NCBI RefSeq assembly: GCF_001553605.1
Contig: NZ_CP014229.1
Coordinates: 3,128,501-3,192,500, forward strand
DNA length: 64,000 nucleotides
DNA from: Desulfovibrio fairfieldensis
GTDB lineage: Bacteria; Desulfobacterota; Desulfovibrionia; Desulfovibrionales; Desulfovibrionaceae
Direction of reading: 5' to 3'
Shown here: positions 1-10,557 of the stretch, piece after piece
Position numbering within the stretch: the stretch's first letter is position 1
Layout: each line of letters starts with the position of its first letter
Program-made: the position numbers and the translations under genes
Notes under the pieces: model-generated
What the model was told of the DNA's origin: nothing
The model's input: the letters and a program-made list of their open reading frames with translations, nothing else
The model's database searches: none

Positions 1-1712
1 TGGCGATCATCGGCGCGGTGTTCAAGAACGGTTTTGTGAAAAACAAGGTCATGGAATTCATGGGCCCCGGCATTGACGGTCTTTCGGTGGAGTACCGCTG
101 CGGCATCGACGTGATGACCACGGAAACCACCTGCCTGTCCTCCATCTGGCGCACGGACGACAAAGTGCGTCAGTACCTGGCCCTGCATAAGCGGGAACAG
201 GATTTCGCCGAACTGGCCCTTCAGGGACCGGCCTGCTACGACGGGCTGATCCGGGTGGATCTGGGCAAGATCGAACCCATGATCGCCCTGCCTTTCCACC
301 CCAGCAACGTCTGGCCCGTGGCCGAAGTGGTTCGCCGCGCGGACGAAATCCTGGCCGCCGTGGACGAAGAGGCCGTGAAACAGTTCGGCGAAGCGGGCAA
401 GAGCCTGAACCTGCGCGGCAAGATCCGCGAGGGCGGCGTATGGGTGGACCAGGGCATCATCGCGGGCTGCGCGGGCGGCTCCTTTGAAAACATCAGCCTG
501 GCCGCCGCCATTCTGGACGACAAGAGCACGGGCAACCAAGCCTTCAGCCTCTCTGTCTACCCGGCCAGCGAGCCGCAGGCCCTGGCCCTGGTGCGCAACG
601 GCTCCACGACCAAACTGATGGCCGCCGGTGCCGTGCTCAAAAACGCCTTTTGCGGCCCCTGTTTCGGCGCGGGCGACACCCCGGCCAACGGAGCTTTGTC
701 CATTCGCCACTCCACCCGCAACTTCCCCAACCGCGAGGGCTCCAAGCCCTCGAACGGCCAGCTTTCCACCGTGGCGCTCATGGACGCCCGCTCCATTGCC
801 GCCACCGCGGCCAACGGCGGCCGCCTGACCCCGGCCACGGATCTGGACTGGAACGACCCCGGCCTGAACGTGGACCTCAACTACCATTTCGAGCCCATCA
901 TCTATCAGCGCCGCGTCTACAACGGCTTCGGCGCGCCCAAACCGGAAACCCCGCTGATCTTCGGCCCGAACATCGCGGACTGGCCGGAAATGAGCCCCCT
1001 GCCCCAGCATCTGATTCTCCAGGTGGTCAGCGTGATCACCGACCCGGTGACCACCACGGACGAGCTGATTCCCTCGGGCGAGACCTCCTCCCTGCGCTCC
1101 AATCCGCTCAAGCTGGCAGAGTATACCCTGTCGCGCAAGGATCCCGGCTACGTGGAGCGGGCCAAGGCCTTCCAGGCCCTGGAAAAAGCCCGCCTGAAAA
1201 ACCCGGCGGACCCGGCGCTGCTGGCCCGCGTGCGCGAAATCTGCACGCCTTGCGGCGTGGGGGATTTCGTTGACGAACTCACGTCGCTGGCAAACATCGG
1301 CCTGGGCAGCACCATTTTCGCGGTCAAGCCGGGCGACGGCTCGGCACGCGAGCAGGCGGCCTCCTGCCAGAAGGTGCTGGGCGGTTGGGCCAACCTGGCC
1401 GTGGAATACGCCACCAAGCGCTACCGCTCCAACCTGATCAACTGGGGCATGCTGCCCTTTGTGGTTGACGCTGATCTGGCCAAGGATCTGCGTGTGGGCG
1501 ACTATCTGGTGATTCCGCGCATCCGCGAGGCCGTGGAAAAGGCCCATCCCAATATCCTGGCCTGCCTGGTGCATGAAAGCGAGGCGGACGGCGAGCATAA
1601 AATCTGGGCCGAACAGATCGCCCTGACTCTCAAGGAACTTACGGACGACGAACGCCGGATCATCCTGGACGGCTGCCTGATCAACTTTTACAACAGCAAA
1701 CAGCCGCAATAG
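1..1712 (+). CDS. Aconitase-family hydratase (YbhJ-like), 5' end outside window
   Basis: The reading frame is open to the left edge, so the gene starts upstream. The visible part is aconitase-like. GCAGGSFENI and CGPCFGAGDTPANG hold the three cysteines expected to bind the [4Fe-4S] cluster. RNFPNREGSKP follows, and a swivel-domain segment GDGSAREQAAS lies near the C-terminus. Enzymes of this superfamily hydrate or dehydrate tri- or dicarboxylic acids in the cytoplasm. The divergent motifs resemble the YbhJ-type hydratase group more than classical AcnA/AcnB, so the substrate is not assigned. A strong terminator follows about 140 bases downstream. Confidence 0.82.
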   Translation, partial: AIIGAVFKNGFVKNKVMEFMGPGIDGLSVEYRCGIDVMTTETTCLSSIWRTDDKVRQYLALHKREQDFAELALQGPACYDGLIRVDLGKIEPMIALPFHPSNVWPVAEVVRRADEILAAVDEEAVKQFGEAGKSLNLRGKIREGGVWVDQGIIAGCAGGSFENISLAAAILDDKSTGNQAFSLSVYPASEPQALALVRNGSTTKLMAAGAVLKNAFCGPCFGAGDTPANGALSIRHSTRNFPNREGSKPSNGQLSTVALMDARSIAATAANGGRLTPATDLDWNDPGLNVDLNYHFEPIIYQRRVYNGFGAPKPETPLIFGPNIADWPEMSPLPQHLILQVVSVITDPVTTTDELIPSGETSSLRSNPLKLAEYTLSRKDPGYVERAKAFQALEKARLKNPADPALLARVREICTPCGVGDFVDELTSLANIGLGSTIFAVKPGDGSAREQAASCQKVLGGWANLAVEYATKRYRSNLINWGMLPFVVDADLAKDLRVGDYLVIPRIREAVEKAHPNILACLVHESEADGEHKIWAEQIALTLKELTDDERRIILDGCLINFYNSKQPQ

Positions 1713-1822
1713 AGCAAAGCAACTTTTTAAAGTTACTTTGCTCCGGCGGCTGCGAAAGCGGAGGCTCGCGCCTGAAGCCCGAGTCAACGTTGAAAATATC
1801 AATTCTCAACGTTAATCCGCTC
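1712..1822. repeat. Dispersed hairpin-rich intergenic repeat, copy 1
   Basis: It begins with a near-perfect hairpin (gagcaaag...ctttgctc). A conserved core cggcggctgcgaaagcgga and a gcgcctgaa segment follow, then a second hairpin built on caacgttgaaaatatc / ctcaacgttaa. The core recurs at 10449-10549 and 50670-50836, always between genes. This is a REP/BIME-like family. Confidence 0.6.
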
Positions 1823-1851
1823 CAGAACACGGCTGCCGCAATACAGAACAA

Positions 1852-1884
1852 ACGGCGCGCGGATATGATCCGCGCGCCGTTTTT
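1852..1884 (+). terminator. Rho-independent terminator
   Basis: Twelve-base perfect stem acggcgcgcgga / tccgcgcgccgt with a five-base loop and a run of five T. It is placed to end the aconitase-family transcript. Confidence 0.85.
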
Positions 1885-1943
1885 CATCAACCAAGCCGAG
1901 TGATTACGGCGCAAGGCTGAAGGTAGAGAAAATTGCTTGTTAT

Positions 1944-2204
1944 CTACTTGTCAAATGCGACCGTATGCTCAACGGGTACAGCATTTACAGATTCATGGGC
2001 CTCAGCCGGTTCCAGCTCTGCCCTGGCTCTTATGCGCTCGATGGTATTCGCCAGATGAGCGGACAACACTATTAATTGATGCACGCGGGCATGCAGACTT
2101 TGCAATTCACCCGTCGTGACGCGTCCACCATGCCGTGGGAACGTCTGCTGCCGGCCTGCGAGCTGTGACACCAGGGTGACAATGGGAGGAGTTGAAGGAG
2201 ACAT
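1944..2204 (-). CDS. Small hypothetical protein behind structured leader (copy A)
   Basis: This is an 86-residue protein starting MSPSTPPIVTLVSQLAG, with a central predicted helix (about residues 30-62, ELQSLHARVHQLIVLSAHL). I do not recognise a family. The case for it being real is context. A structured leader lies upstream at 2248-2420, and an RBS-like agaggt precedes the ATG. The same leader-RBS-ATG arrangement stands before the gene at 62050-62559, which also begins M-S-x-S. The two proteins show no clear full-length similarity. Confidence 0.55.
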   Translation of the reverse strand: MSPSTPPIVTLVSQLAGRQQTFPRHGGRVTTGELQSLHARVHQLIVLSAHLANTIERIRARAELEPAEAHESVNAVPVEHTVAFDK

Positions 2205-2247
2205 AAGGCACCTCTTGCATTTTCTTATTGGCTTTGTCGAAGCAACA

Positions 2248-2420
2248 ACAGCCGGGAGCTAAGAACCGTGCAAGCGCGGCGGGCATATTTCCGGTTAACC
2301 GGTCTTGTATTAGCCCACTCCCGGCTGTAAAAGCCAAGAGACACGCTTTTCCAGTAACGAAAAAGCGTTGATCGCCAACATAAAAGTCGGCCTTTGCTTG
2401 CAGGAGTTCTTAAGCTCCGT
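2248..2420 (-). ncRNA. Candidate structured 5' leader RNA, copy A
   Basis: Read on the minus strand. An 11-bp stem pairs 2318-2328 with 2248-2258. It encloses a stem gggc/gccc (2313-2316 with 2281-2284) capped by the hairpin ccgg-ttaa-ccgg (2291-2302) and a second short hairpin (2266-2268 with 2277-2279). The internal loop aatacaaga...ccggaaa is almost identical in the copy at 62607-62785. An upstream segment, 2406-2418, is complementary to 2255-2266 with one bulge, so it could compete with the outer stem or form a pseudoknot. A separate hairpin lies at 2343-2368. No known riboswitch class fits by eye. Confidence 0.65.
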
Positions 2421-2585
2421 GTATCACAAATAGCGGACGGGATCGGAGCATGTCAATGAAGATATTAGTTTTCGTCAGGGCTGGCGCGTATAACAACGTA
2501 TTGGCCCTGCCGGTCAGCCTCCGCCCTCGACTCCGCATGGATATTCCGTCATACTGATGATAAATAATCCTAGGCGGAGAAAACC

Positions 2586-3959
2586 ATGCTCAGCGTGTTC
2601 GACCTGTTCAAAATCGGCATCGGCCCGTCCAGTTCCCACACAGTAGGTCCCATGCTGGCGGGCAAAGCCTTTGCCGACGAGCTGCGCGGCAAAGGCCTGC
2701 TGGACACGACGGCCCGCGTCCAGCTTGATCTTTACGGTTCCCTGGCGCTCACCGGCGACGGGCACGGCACCATGGGCGCGGTGCTCAGCGGCCTGGAGGG
2801 GGAGCAGCCGCACAGCGTGGAACCGGTTCATCTGGCCGGGCGGGTCAGCGCGCTGAAAAACGACGCGGACCTGCTGCTGGCTGGAAAACGGGCCGTGCCC
2901 TTTGTCTATGCGCGGGACATGCTGGTGCACAAGGGGCTCTTTCTGCCCCGCCATTCCAACGCCCTGACGCTTACGGCCTTTGCCGACGACAGCGCGTCCC
3001 TGCTGTCCAAAACCTATTATTCCGTCGGCGGCGGCTTCATCCGCACCGAAGAGGATTTCGACGCCCCGCAAGAGGAATATCCCACACCGCCCTATCCTTA
3101 CGCCACGGCCGGTGAACTGTTCGCCATCTGCGAGCGGGAGGGCAAAAGCATTGCCGACATCGTGCTGGCCAACGAAATTTTCTGGCGCTCCGAAGCGGAA
3201 GTGGCCGCGCGCATGGCGACCATCATCAGCACCATGCGCGAATCCGTGGAGCGGGGCTGCTGCACGGACGGCGTGCTGCCCGGCGGCTACAAGGTACGAC
3301 GCCGGGCCCCCAACCTGCTGCGCAAGGTCAGCGCGCTCCAGGCCACGGGCCGCCGCGACCTGAGCCTCTGGCCCATGCTCTATGCTTTTGCCGTGGCCGA
3401 GGAAAACGCCTCGGGCGGACGCATCGTCACCGCGCCCACCAACGGCGCGGCGGGCATCATACCGGCGGTGCTGATGTACTATACCAACTTCTATCCCCAC
3501 GCCACGGAGCGGGGCGAGCGGGACTTTCTGCTCACGGCCGGCGCCATCGGCCTGTTCTACAAGCTGAACGCCTCCATCTCCGGCGCGGAAGTGGGCTGCC
3601 AGGGCGAGGTGGGCGTGGCCTGCTCCATGGCCGCCGGGGCCTATTGCGCGGTCACCGGCGGCAGCGTGAAGCAGGTGGAGGTGGCCGCCGAAATCGGCAT
3701 GGAGCACAATCTGGGCCTGACCTGCGACCCCGTGGGCGGACTGGTGCAGATCCCCTGTATCGAACGCAACGGGGTGGCCGCCGAACGCGCCGTGAACTGC
3801 GCCCAGCTCTCCCGCCTGGAAGACGGCCGCCAGCGCGTGGTTTCTCTGGATAAGATCATTGAGGTCATGTACCGTACCGGAATAGACCTCCAGGCCCGCT
3901 ACAAGGAAACCTCCCTGGGCGGACTGGCCCAAGCCATCGGCGAGGCCTACCGGAACTGA
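2586..3959 (+). CDS. sdaA: L-serine dehydratase, iron-sulfur type
   Basis: Converts L-serine to pyruvate and ammonia in the cytoplasm. The 457-residue single chain opens with the family signature [12 protein letters not shown] and carries the beta domain first and the alpha domain second. Cysteines expected for the [4Fe-4S] cluster occur at [16 protein letters not shown] and near [14 protein letters not shown]. The length matches single-chain bacterial SdaA. The ATG at 2586 follows a gcggagaa ribosome-binding sequence. It is divergent from the leader-controlled small gene and shares its upstream region. Confidence 0.96.
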   Translation: MLSVFDLFKIGIGPSSSHTVGPMLAGKAFADELRGKGLLDTTARVQLDLYGSLALTGDGHGTMGAVLSGLEGEQPHSVEPVHLAGRVSALKNDADLLLAGKRAVPFVYARDMLVHKGLFLPRHSNALTLTAFADDSASLLSKTYYSVGGGFIRTEEDFDAPQEEYPTPPYPYATAGELFAICEREGKSIADIVLANEIFWRSEAEVAARMATIISTMRESVERGCCTDGVLPGGYKVRRRAPNLLRKVSALQATGRRDLSLWPMLYAFAVAEENASGGRIVTAPTNGAAGIIPAVLMYYTNFYPHATERGERDFLLTAGAIGLFYKLNASISGAEVGCQGEVGVACSMAAGAYCAVTGGSVKQVEVAAEIGMEHNLGLTCDPVGGLVQIPCIERNGVAAERAVNCAQLSRLEDGRQRVVSLDKIIEVMYRTGIDLQARYKETSLGGLAQAIGEAYRN

Positions 3960-4081
3960 CCCGGACCACGGAGCCCACAGCCGCCAAGCGCGCCGAAATT
4001 CTTCGCACTGCCCTTATTCTCTTAACAAAATTTTGGTTATGGCGTAGGGTAGCGTAAAAATTTTTCGGGGTCCGCGCAACT

Positions 4082-6097
<2,016 letters not shown>

Positions 6098-6116
6098 CGA
6101 CGCTGAAGGAACAACC

Positions 6117-6407
6117 ATGAACGAAATCCGCATTGTGGCCGAACTTGAGGTCATGCCCGAACACAGGGAAGCCATGCTGCCCGCATTCCGCGCCATGGTG
6201 GAAGCCAGCCGGGCCGAATCCGGCAATCTGGCTTACGACCTGACAGAGGACCTGGAAAATCCCTGCCGTTTTTTCATCCTTGAAGCCTGGGCTTCAGCCG
6301 AGGCCATTGCCGAACACAACGTCAGCGCGCACTTCAAGGCCTTCGGGGAACTCCAGAAGGACAAACTGCGCCGCAAGGCCGTGGTCAAACTGAAACAGGT
6401 CTTCTGA
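6117..6407 (+). CDS. Antibiotic-biosynthesis-monooxygenase-fold protein (YgiN-like)
   Basis: A 96-residue single ABM domain. It starts MNEIRIVAELEVMPEHREA and contains the typical ESGNLAYDLTED and FFILEAWASAEAIAEHN segments. Members form dimeric ferredoxin-like barrels and include quinol monooxygenases and stress proteins, so the substrate is open. I chose the ATG at 6117 because gaagga lies just upstream and family proteins start here. The alternative in-frame ATG at 6084 overlaps the preceding gene. A terminator follows. Confidence 0.85.
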   Translation: MNEIRIVAELEVMPEHREAMLPAFRAMVEASRAESGNLAYDLTEDLENPCRFFILEAWASAEAIAEHNVSAHFKAFGELQKDKLRRKAVVKLKQVF

Positions 6408-6414
6408 GCGTCAG

Positions 6415-6453
6415 AAACAGAGAGGGCTCCGGTAACGGAACCCCCTCTGTTTG
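6415..6453 (+). terminator. Rho-independent terminator
   Basis: Stem aaacagag...ctctgttt with an inner agggctccgg / ggaacccc arm, just after the monooxygenase stop codon. Confidence 0.75.
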
Positions 6454-6480
6454 AAAAAGATACACGTCGCCGCTCGCCCT

Positions 6481-6627
6481 AGGGTCTGTTAACACTATAG
6501 AATTTTTGTTCGCCTGCAAGGAAGATAAACCTGCTTTGAGGGAGTGTACTCTTCTGGTACTCGACCGAAAAAGCAGGTGAAATCTGACGCGGCAGGAGGG
6601 CAAAAAGGCATAGCGTTAACAGGCCCT
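6481..6627. mobile_element. 147-bp MITE, copy 1
   Basis: Bounded by imperfect 13-bp terminal inverted repeats (agggtctgttaac / gttaacaggccct, one mismatch) and flanked by TA on both sides. It has no coding capacity for a transposase and contains an internal inverted repeat acctgctt / aagcaggt. An identical copy lies at 45429-45575. Its right end forms the last base of the serS stop codon. Confidence 0.85.
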
Positions 6628-7897
6628 AAGGCTCAATGGCCTCCACCCCATCCATGTACGGCACAAGCGCTTTCGGCAGACGCACGCTGCCGTCTCTCTG
6701 CTGGCCGTTTTCCAGAATGGCGGCGATGGCGCGGCCCGTGGGCAGGCCCGAGCCGTTGAGCGTGTGAACAAAGGCCGCCTTGCCGCCCTTGGGCTTGAAG
6801 CGGATGTCCGCGCGCCGGGCCTGGAAGTCCCCGCAGTTGGAACAGGAGGAAATCTCGCGATAGGTGTTCTGCGCGGGCAGCCAGACTTCCACGTCATAGG
6901 TCTTGGCCGAACCGAAGCCCATGTCGCCGGTGCAGAGCGTGATCACCCGATAGGGCAGCTCCAACAATTCCAGCAGATGCCGGGCATGGCCGCACATCAG
7001 CTCCAACTGGTTGAAGCTGTCGTCCGGATGGGCGAAACGGACCATCTCCACCTTGGTGAACTGGTGCATGCGGATGATCCCGCGCGTATCCTTGCCCGCG
7101 CTGCCCGCCTCGGAGCGGAAGCAGGGCGTGGCCGCGCAATAGGCGCGCGGCAGGTCGGCTTCGTCCAGAACTTCCCCGGCATGCAGATTGGTCAGCGGCA
7201 CCTCGGCGGTGGGAATCAGGTAATAGTCCCACTCGCGCAGCTTGAAGAGATCTTCCTCGAACTTGGGCAGCTGGCCCGTGCCGGTCATGGTGGCGCGGTT
7301 GACCATATAGGGCGGGCAGACTTCGATATAGTTCTCATGCCGGGTGTGCTGGTCCAGAAAAAAGTTGACCAGGGCCCGGTCCAGGCGCGCGGCCCAGCCC
7401 AGGGAAACCACAAAGCGGCTGCCCGTGAGGCGCGCGGCGCGCTCGAAATCCAGGCCGCCCAGGGCCACGCCCAGATCGCCGTGCTCCCGCACCGGAAAGT
7501 CGAATCGGCGCGGCGTGCCCCAGCGGGTCACTTCCACATTTTCCGTCTCGTCCCGGCCCACGGGCACGGAAGCGTCCGGAATGTTGGGCACGCGCATGAG
7601 CCAGGCTTCCACATCGGCCTTGGCCTGGGCGGTCTGGCCGTCCAGCTCCTTGATGCGGTCCGACAGGCCGCCCAGCTCGGCCAGCAGGGAACCGGCGTCC
7701 TTGCCCTCGCGCTTGAGGGCCGCCACCTGGCCGGAGGCGGTGTTGCGCTGACTCTTCAGGGCCTCCACTTCCGCGAGCAGGGCCCGGCGGCGGGCGTCCA
7801 GGCCCAAAAATTCATTGACGTCCAGTTCCGAATGCCGGTCGGCCAAGGCTTTGGCCAGCACTTCCGGCTGCTTTTGCACCAGTTTGAGATCAATCAT
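6626..7897 (-). CDS. serS: Seryl-tRNA synthetase
   Basis: Charges tRNA-Ser (and tRNA-Sec) in the cytoplasm. The 423-residue class II synthetase has an N-terminal coiled-coil arm (about residues 30-100). Motif 2 is [14 protein letters not shown], and motif 3 lies around [18 protein letters not shown]. It starts [12 protein letters not shown], the usual family start. The stop codon TAG is formed by the TA flank plus the terminal base of the MITE at 6481-6627, so the insertion took place exactly at the end of the gene. The protein ends normally (DGVEAIEP). Confidence 0.98.
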   Translation of the reverse strand: MIDLKLVQKQPEVLAKALADRHSELDVNEFLGLDARRRALLAEVEALKSQRNTASGQVAALKREGKDAGSLLAELGGLSDRIKELDGQTAQAKADVEAWLMRVPNIPDASVPVGRDETENVEVTRWGTPRRFDFPVREHGDLGVALGGLDFERAARLTGSRFVVSLGWAARLDRALVNFFLDQHTRHENYIEVCPPYMVNRATMTGTGQLPKFEEDLFKLREWDYYLIPTAEVPLTNLHAGEVLDEADLPRAYCAATPCFRSEAGSAGKDTRGIIRMHQFTKVEMVRFAHPDDSFNQLELMCGHARHLLELLELPYRVITLCTGDMGFGSAKTYDVEVWLPAQNTYREISSCSNCGDFQARRADIRFKPKGGKAAFVHTLNGSGLPTGRAIAAILENGQQRDGSVRLPKALVPYMDGVEAIEP

Positions 7898-8158
7898 AAT
7901 CGCTCCCGCAGGGCAGACATATTCGAGAATTCCCCACGCATGTCAGCCTGTTAGCATGAATTTCCGAGAGAGGCGCCAGCGCCGCGTCTTCAGGCCGCGT
8001 CCCGGCCGGGAGTCCGGCGGAACACGCGCGCCGCGCGAGAAATCAGACAGCAGCCCTGTAGCATGGGGAGCATTGCCTTGCAAGACGGCTGTTTTCCGGA
8101 TATATCTAAAAAATATCATAAAAATTTCGAAACATTTTTCGAACTCCGCGAGGCCGTC

Positions 8159-8761
8159 ATGAAACATACCCGCCGTGTCTTTCCCGCCGCCCTGCTGCCG
8201 GCGCTGCTGGCAGTCCTGCTGCTCTCGGCCTGCGGACCGAGCAACAACGTGCGCCTGCTTCCCCCGCCGCCGCTGGACGCCTCCGTGCTGCCCGCCCCCA
8301 ACGCCCCGCGCGTCAGCGTGGTGACCTTTGCCGACAAACGCACGGACCAGTCCGCTCTGGGCGTGCGCCGCGACAACAGCGCCTTTGTGACCAGCGACGA
8401 CGTGGCCCAGTGGATCAGCCGCGCTCTGGCCGACGAGCTGGCCCGCAACGGCATGCAGGTCACCTTTGCTCTCAATGTGGGCCAGGCCCGCAGCGGCAAT
8501 CCCGACTATCTGGTCACCGGCCAGGTGGACGAGGCCTGGCTGCGCGAAACCTCGGCCACGGATCTCGCCACCAATCTGCGGGTCAATTACGTGCTGGCCA
8601 ACCGCCAGGGCCGCCTGCTGCGCGAGTCGCTCTCTTCCAGCCAGAGCCGCACCGGCCTGCCCTCGGGCGCGGCGGCGGAAAACCTGATGCTGGAAACGCT
8701 GCGGGATCTCGTGAAGCCCATGGCCCAGAAGATTGTCCAGACCATCCAGGCCAAAAAATAA
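8159..8761 (+). CDS. Putative lipoprotein (YajG-like)
   Basis: 200 residues. It has a signal peptide ending in the lipobox LLLSAC, so it should be a lipid-anchored envelope protein. A proline-rich linker follows, then a domain beginning VSVVTFADKRTDQSALGVRR. The DKR and paired-strand pattern resembles YajG-type lipoproteins, but similarity by eye is weak. The ATG at 8159 places the hydrophobic core correctly behind MKHTRR. The next gene begins seven bases after the stop, so they are probably co-transcribed. Confidence 0.75.
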   Translation: MKHTRRVFPAALLPALLAVLLLSACGPSNNVRLLPPPPLDASVLPAPNAPRVSVVTFADKRTDQSALGVRRDNSAFVTSDDVAQWISRALADELARNGMQVTFALNVGQARSGNPDYLVTGQVDEAWLRETSATDLATNLRVNYVLANRQGRLLRESLSSSQSRTGLPSGAAAENLMLETLRDLVKPMAQKIVQTIQAKK

Positions 8762-8767
8762 CCGGCC

Positions 8768-10099
8768 ATGGCGGTCCCGCGTTTCGGGCTTGCGGGCCTT
8801 GCGTTGCTGCTGTTTCTGGCGTGGGCCGGGCCCGCGCGGGCTGAATCCGGGCGTGTTCCCACCGCTCCGGCGGATGCCGGGGATATGCCTTCCGCGTCGG
8901 CACAAGCACCCGCGCTGGAGTTGAGGCCGATTACCGAGGTGGAAATGCGCGCCGTCACCCCGCCGGTGACGCGCGAAGCGGCTTGGGCGCACGCCCGGGC
9001 CTCGGCTTGGCTTGCGGCCCTGCACCGGGCCGTAATCGCCTTTCCCCAGCGGCGGGAAATCCGCATGGGCGCGGTAGCTCCGGCGGAGCGCCTGGCTCTG
9101 GCCGCGCAATTGTACCGGGCCGCCGCGCCGCCCCTTGCCGACACTCCCAATGCCGCAAAGGCCCCTGACACCGCTGAAGATTCCCCTCTGCACGTGGCGC
9201 TCAGCCTGACGTCCCGGCCCCAGGCCGGAACGGAACTGATCCTGGCCCTGCGCAATCCCGAACTGCTGGCCCTGCGCCACACGCTCATCAGCGAAACCAG
9301 GGACACGCTGGAAATCATGGACCGTCACTGGCCCGGCGGTACGGCGGCGTTGCAGCCCGCAACCCCCGGCGTGAAAACGCCGGAAGTGGAACGGGGTTTC
9401 TGGCAGGCCCGCGACTGGCAACGCATGGGCGCGCGCCTGAACGGCCTCTGGCTGGCCCAGGCCGCCCTGGACCTCACGCCCGAAGGCTGGCTGACCGGGG
9501 CCGATGCCCTGAGCACACTGGAACGGGCGGCCAGAGAGGCCCCGCGCAGCCCCACGGTGCGGCTGCTGCTGGCCGAGGCCCAATTGCAGCGCAACCTGCC
9601 CCAGCAGAGCATTGAATCCTGTACCGAGGCCCTGCGTCTGGCACCCGGCTCGAACCTGATCAGCGGGCGGGCGCGCTATATCCGCGCACTGGCCCACTGG
9701 CGCCTGCAACAGCTGGCCCTGGCCGAGGACGATCTGAACGCGGCTCTGCATACCCGCACCCCCTCCGCGCCCCAAGGCGCGGAGCAAGCCCGGCGCTTGC
9801 GGGCGCGCGGCGCGGTGCGCATGCTGCGCCGCAACTATCCGGGCATGTGCGCTGACTTTTCGGCGGCCTGCGCCCTGGGTGACTGCGAGGGCCTGGCCGT
9901 GGCCCGCGCGCAGAAGTATTGCCGGACCCGTGCAGCGGCCGCGCCGGAATCCGGTCCTGCCAGCCTGCCGCCGTCCTTTCTTGCCGCGCCCGCCGGACAG
10001 ATTCCGGAAAACACGGAAAAACAGACGCCCGAGCCCGCACAGGGAAACCCGATGAACTCGGATAAACCGGACCGGCCGGAAGGAGACCCCGCCTCGTGA
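8768..10099 (+). CDS. Secreted TPR-containing protein
   Basis: 443 residues with a signal peptide ending GPARAES, so it is periplasmic or envelope-exposed. The central part (about residues 245-350) shows helical TPR-like repeats: RLLLAEAQLQRNLPQQSIESCTEALRLAPGS, then ARYIRALAHWRLQQLALAEDDLNAAL. A low-complexity Pro/Glu/Asp tail follows. The stop codon overlaps the next start (TGATG), which points to translational coupling. I do not recognise a specific family. A role in envelope assembly with the upstream lipoprotein is only inferred from adjacency. Confidence 0.75.
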   Translation: MAVPRFGLAGLALLLFLAWAGPARAESGRVPTAPADAGDMPSASAQAPALELRPITEVEMRAVTPPVTREAAWAHARASAWLAALHRAVIAFPQRREIRMGAVAPAERLALAAQLYRAAAPPLADTPNAAKAPDTAEDSPLHVALSLTSRPQAGTELILALRNPELLALRHTLISETRDTLEIMDRHWPGGTAALQPATPGVKTPEVERGFWQARDWQRMGARLNGLWLAQAALDLTPEGWLTGADALSTLERAAREAPRSPTVRLLLAEAQLQRNLPQQSIESCTEALRLAPGSNLISGRARYIRALAHWRLQQLALAEDDLNAALHTRTPSAPQGAEQARRLRARGAVRMLRRNYPGMCADFSAACALGDCEGLAVARAQKYCRTRAAAAPESGPASLPPSFLAAPAGQIPENTEKQTPEPAQGNPMNSDKPDRPEGDPAS

Positions 10100-10440
10100 T
10101 GCGCGAGCCCCTGCTCAAGGTCTACGGCCATGTTTATCCCATTTCGGACGCATTTTACGCCGACCTGGACGCGGCCTGCGCCGACGCCCTGGCCGACGAC
10201 GCGGACGAGCCCGTGCTGTGCCGCGAAGGGGATATGGCCCGCGTCTCCTTTGAGGGCGTCTATTTTCCCGTGGACGAGGTGCTGGCGGCCCTGGCCCGGC
10301 ATTTGCGGCCGGAACACCAGGGCAAGCTGGACGTGCTGGATCTGGAAAACTGGCGGCTCACCCGCCATCTGTTCGACCAGGGGCGGATCCGCAGCAGTTC
10401 CGCGCCGTTGAACAACGTGCTGGACTATTCCGGACACTGA
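10099..10440 (+). CDS. Conserved hypothetical protein, translationally coupled
   Basis: A 113-residue acidic soluble protein starting MREPLLKVYGHVYPISDAF, with no signal peptide or recognised domain. The ATG overlaps the TGA of the TPR gene by one base. The GTG three bases upstream is an alternative start. It is the last gene of a three-gene run and is followed by a dispersed repeat. Confidence 0.7.
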   Translation: MREPLLKVYGHVYPISDAFYADLDAACADALADDADEPVLCREGDMARVSFEGVYFPVDEVLAALARHLRPEHQGKLDVLDLENWRLTRHLFDQGRIRSSSAPLNNVLDYSGH

Positions 10441-10448
10441 TTCATTTA

Positions 10449-10549
10449 GAGCATTTCAACTTTGAAAATGTTGAAATGCTCTGGCGGCCGCGTGAGCGGA
10501 CGCCAGAGCCTGAATCCAAAGCGGGACCACTTCAAAGCGAATCTGCTCT
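10449..10549. repeat. Dispersed hairpin-rich intergenic repeat, copy 2
   Basis: Opens with the hairpin gagcatttcaac...gttgaaatgctc. The shared core ggcggccgcgtgagcgga, cgccagagcctgaa and a closing ...ctgctcta follow. It lies between the convergent small gene and mutL and may also end transcription. Confidence 0.6.
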
Positions 10550-10557
10550 AAAATGCC

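Noticed and set aside
2281..2337. Short protein-like similarity between the two leaders (GxGxIQDRLxG)
   Set aside because: The similarity in translation follows from RNA conservation. Copy B has in-frame stops directly after it, and the stems covary at the base level.
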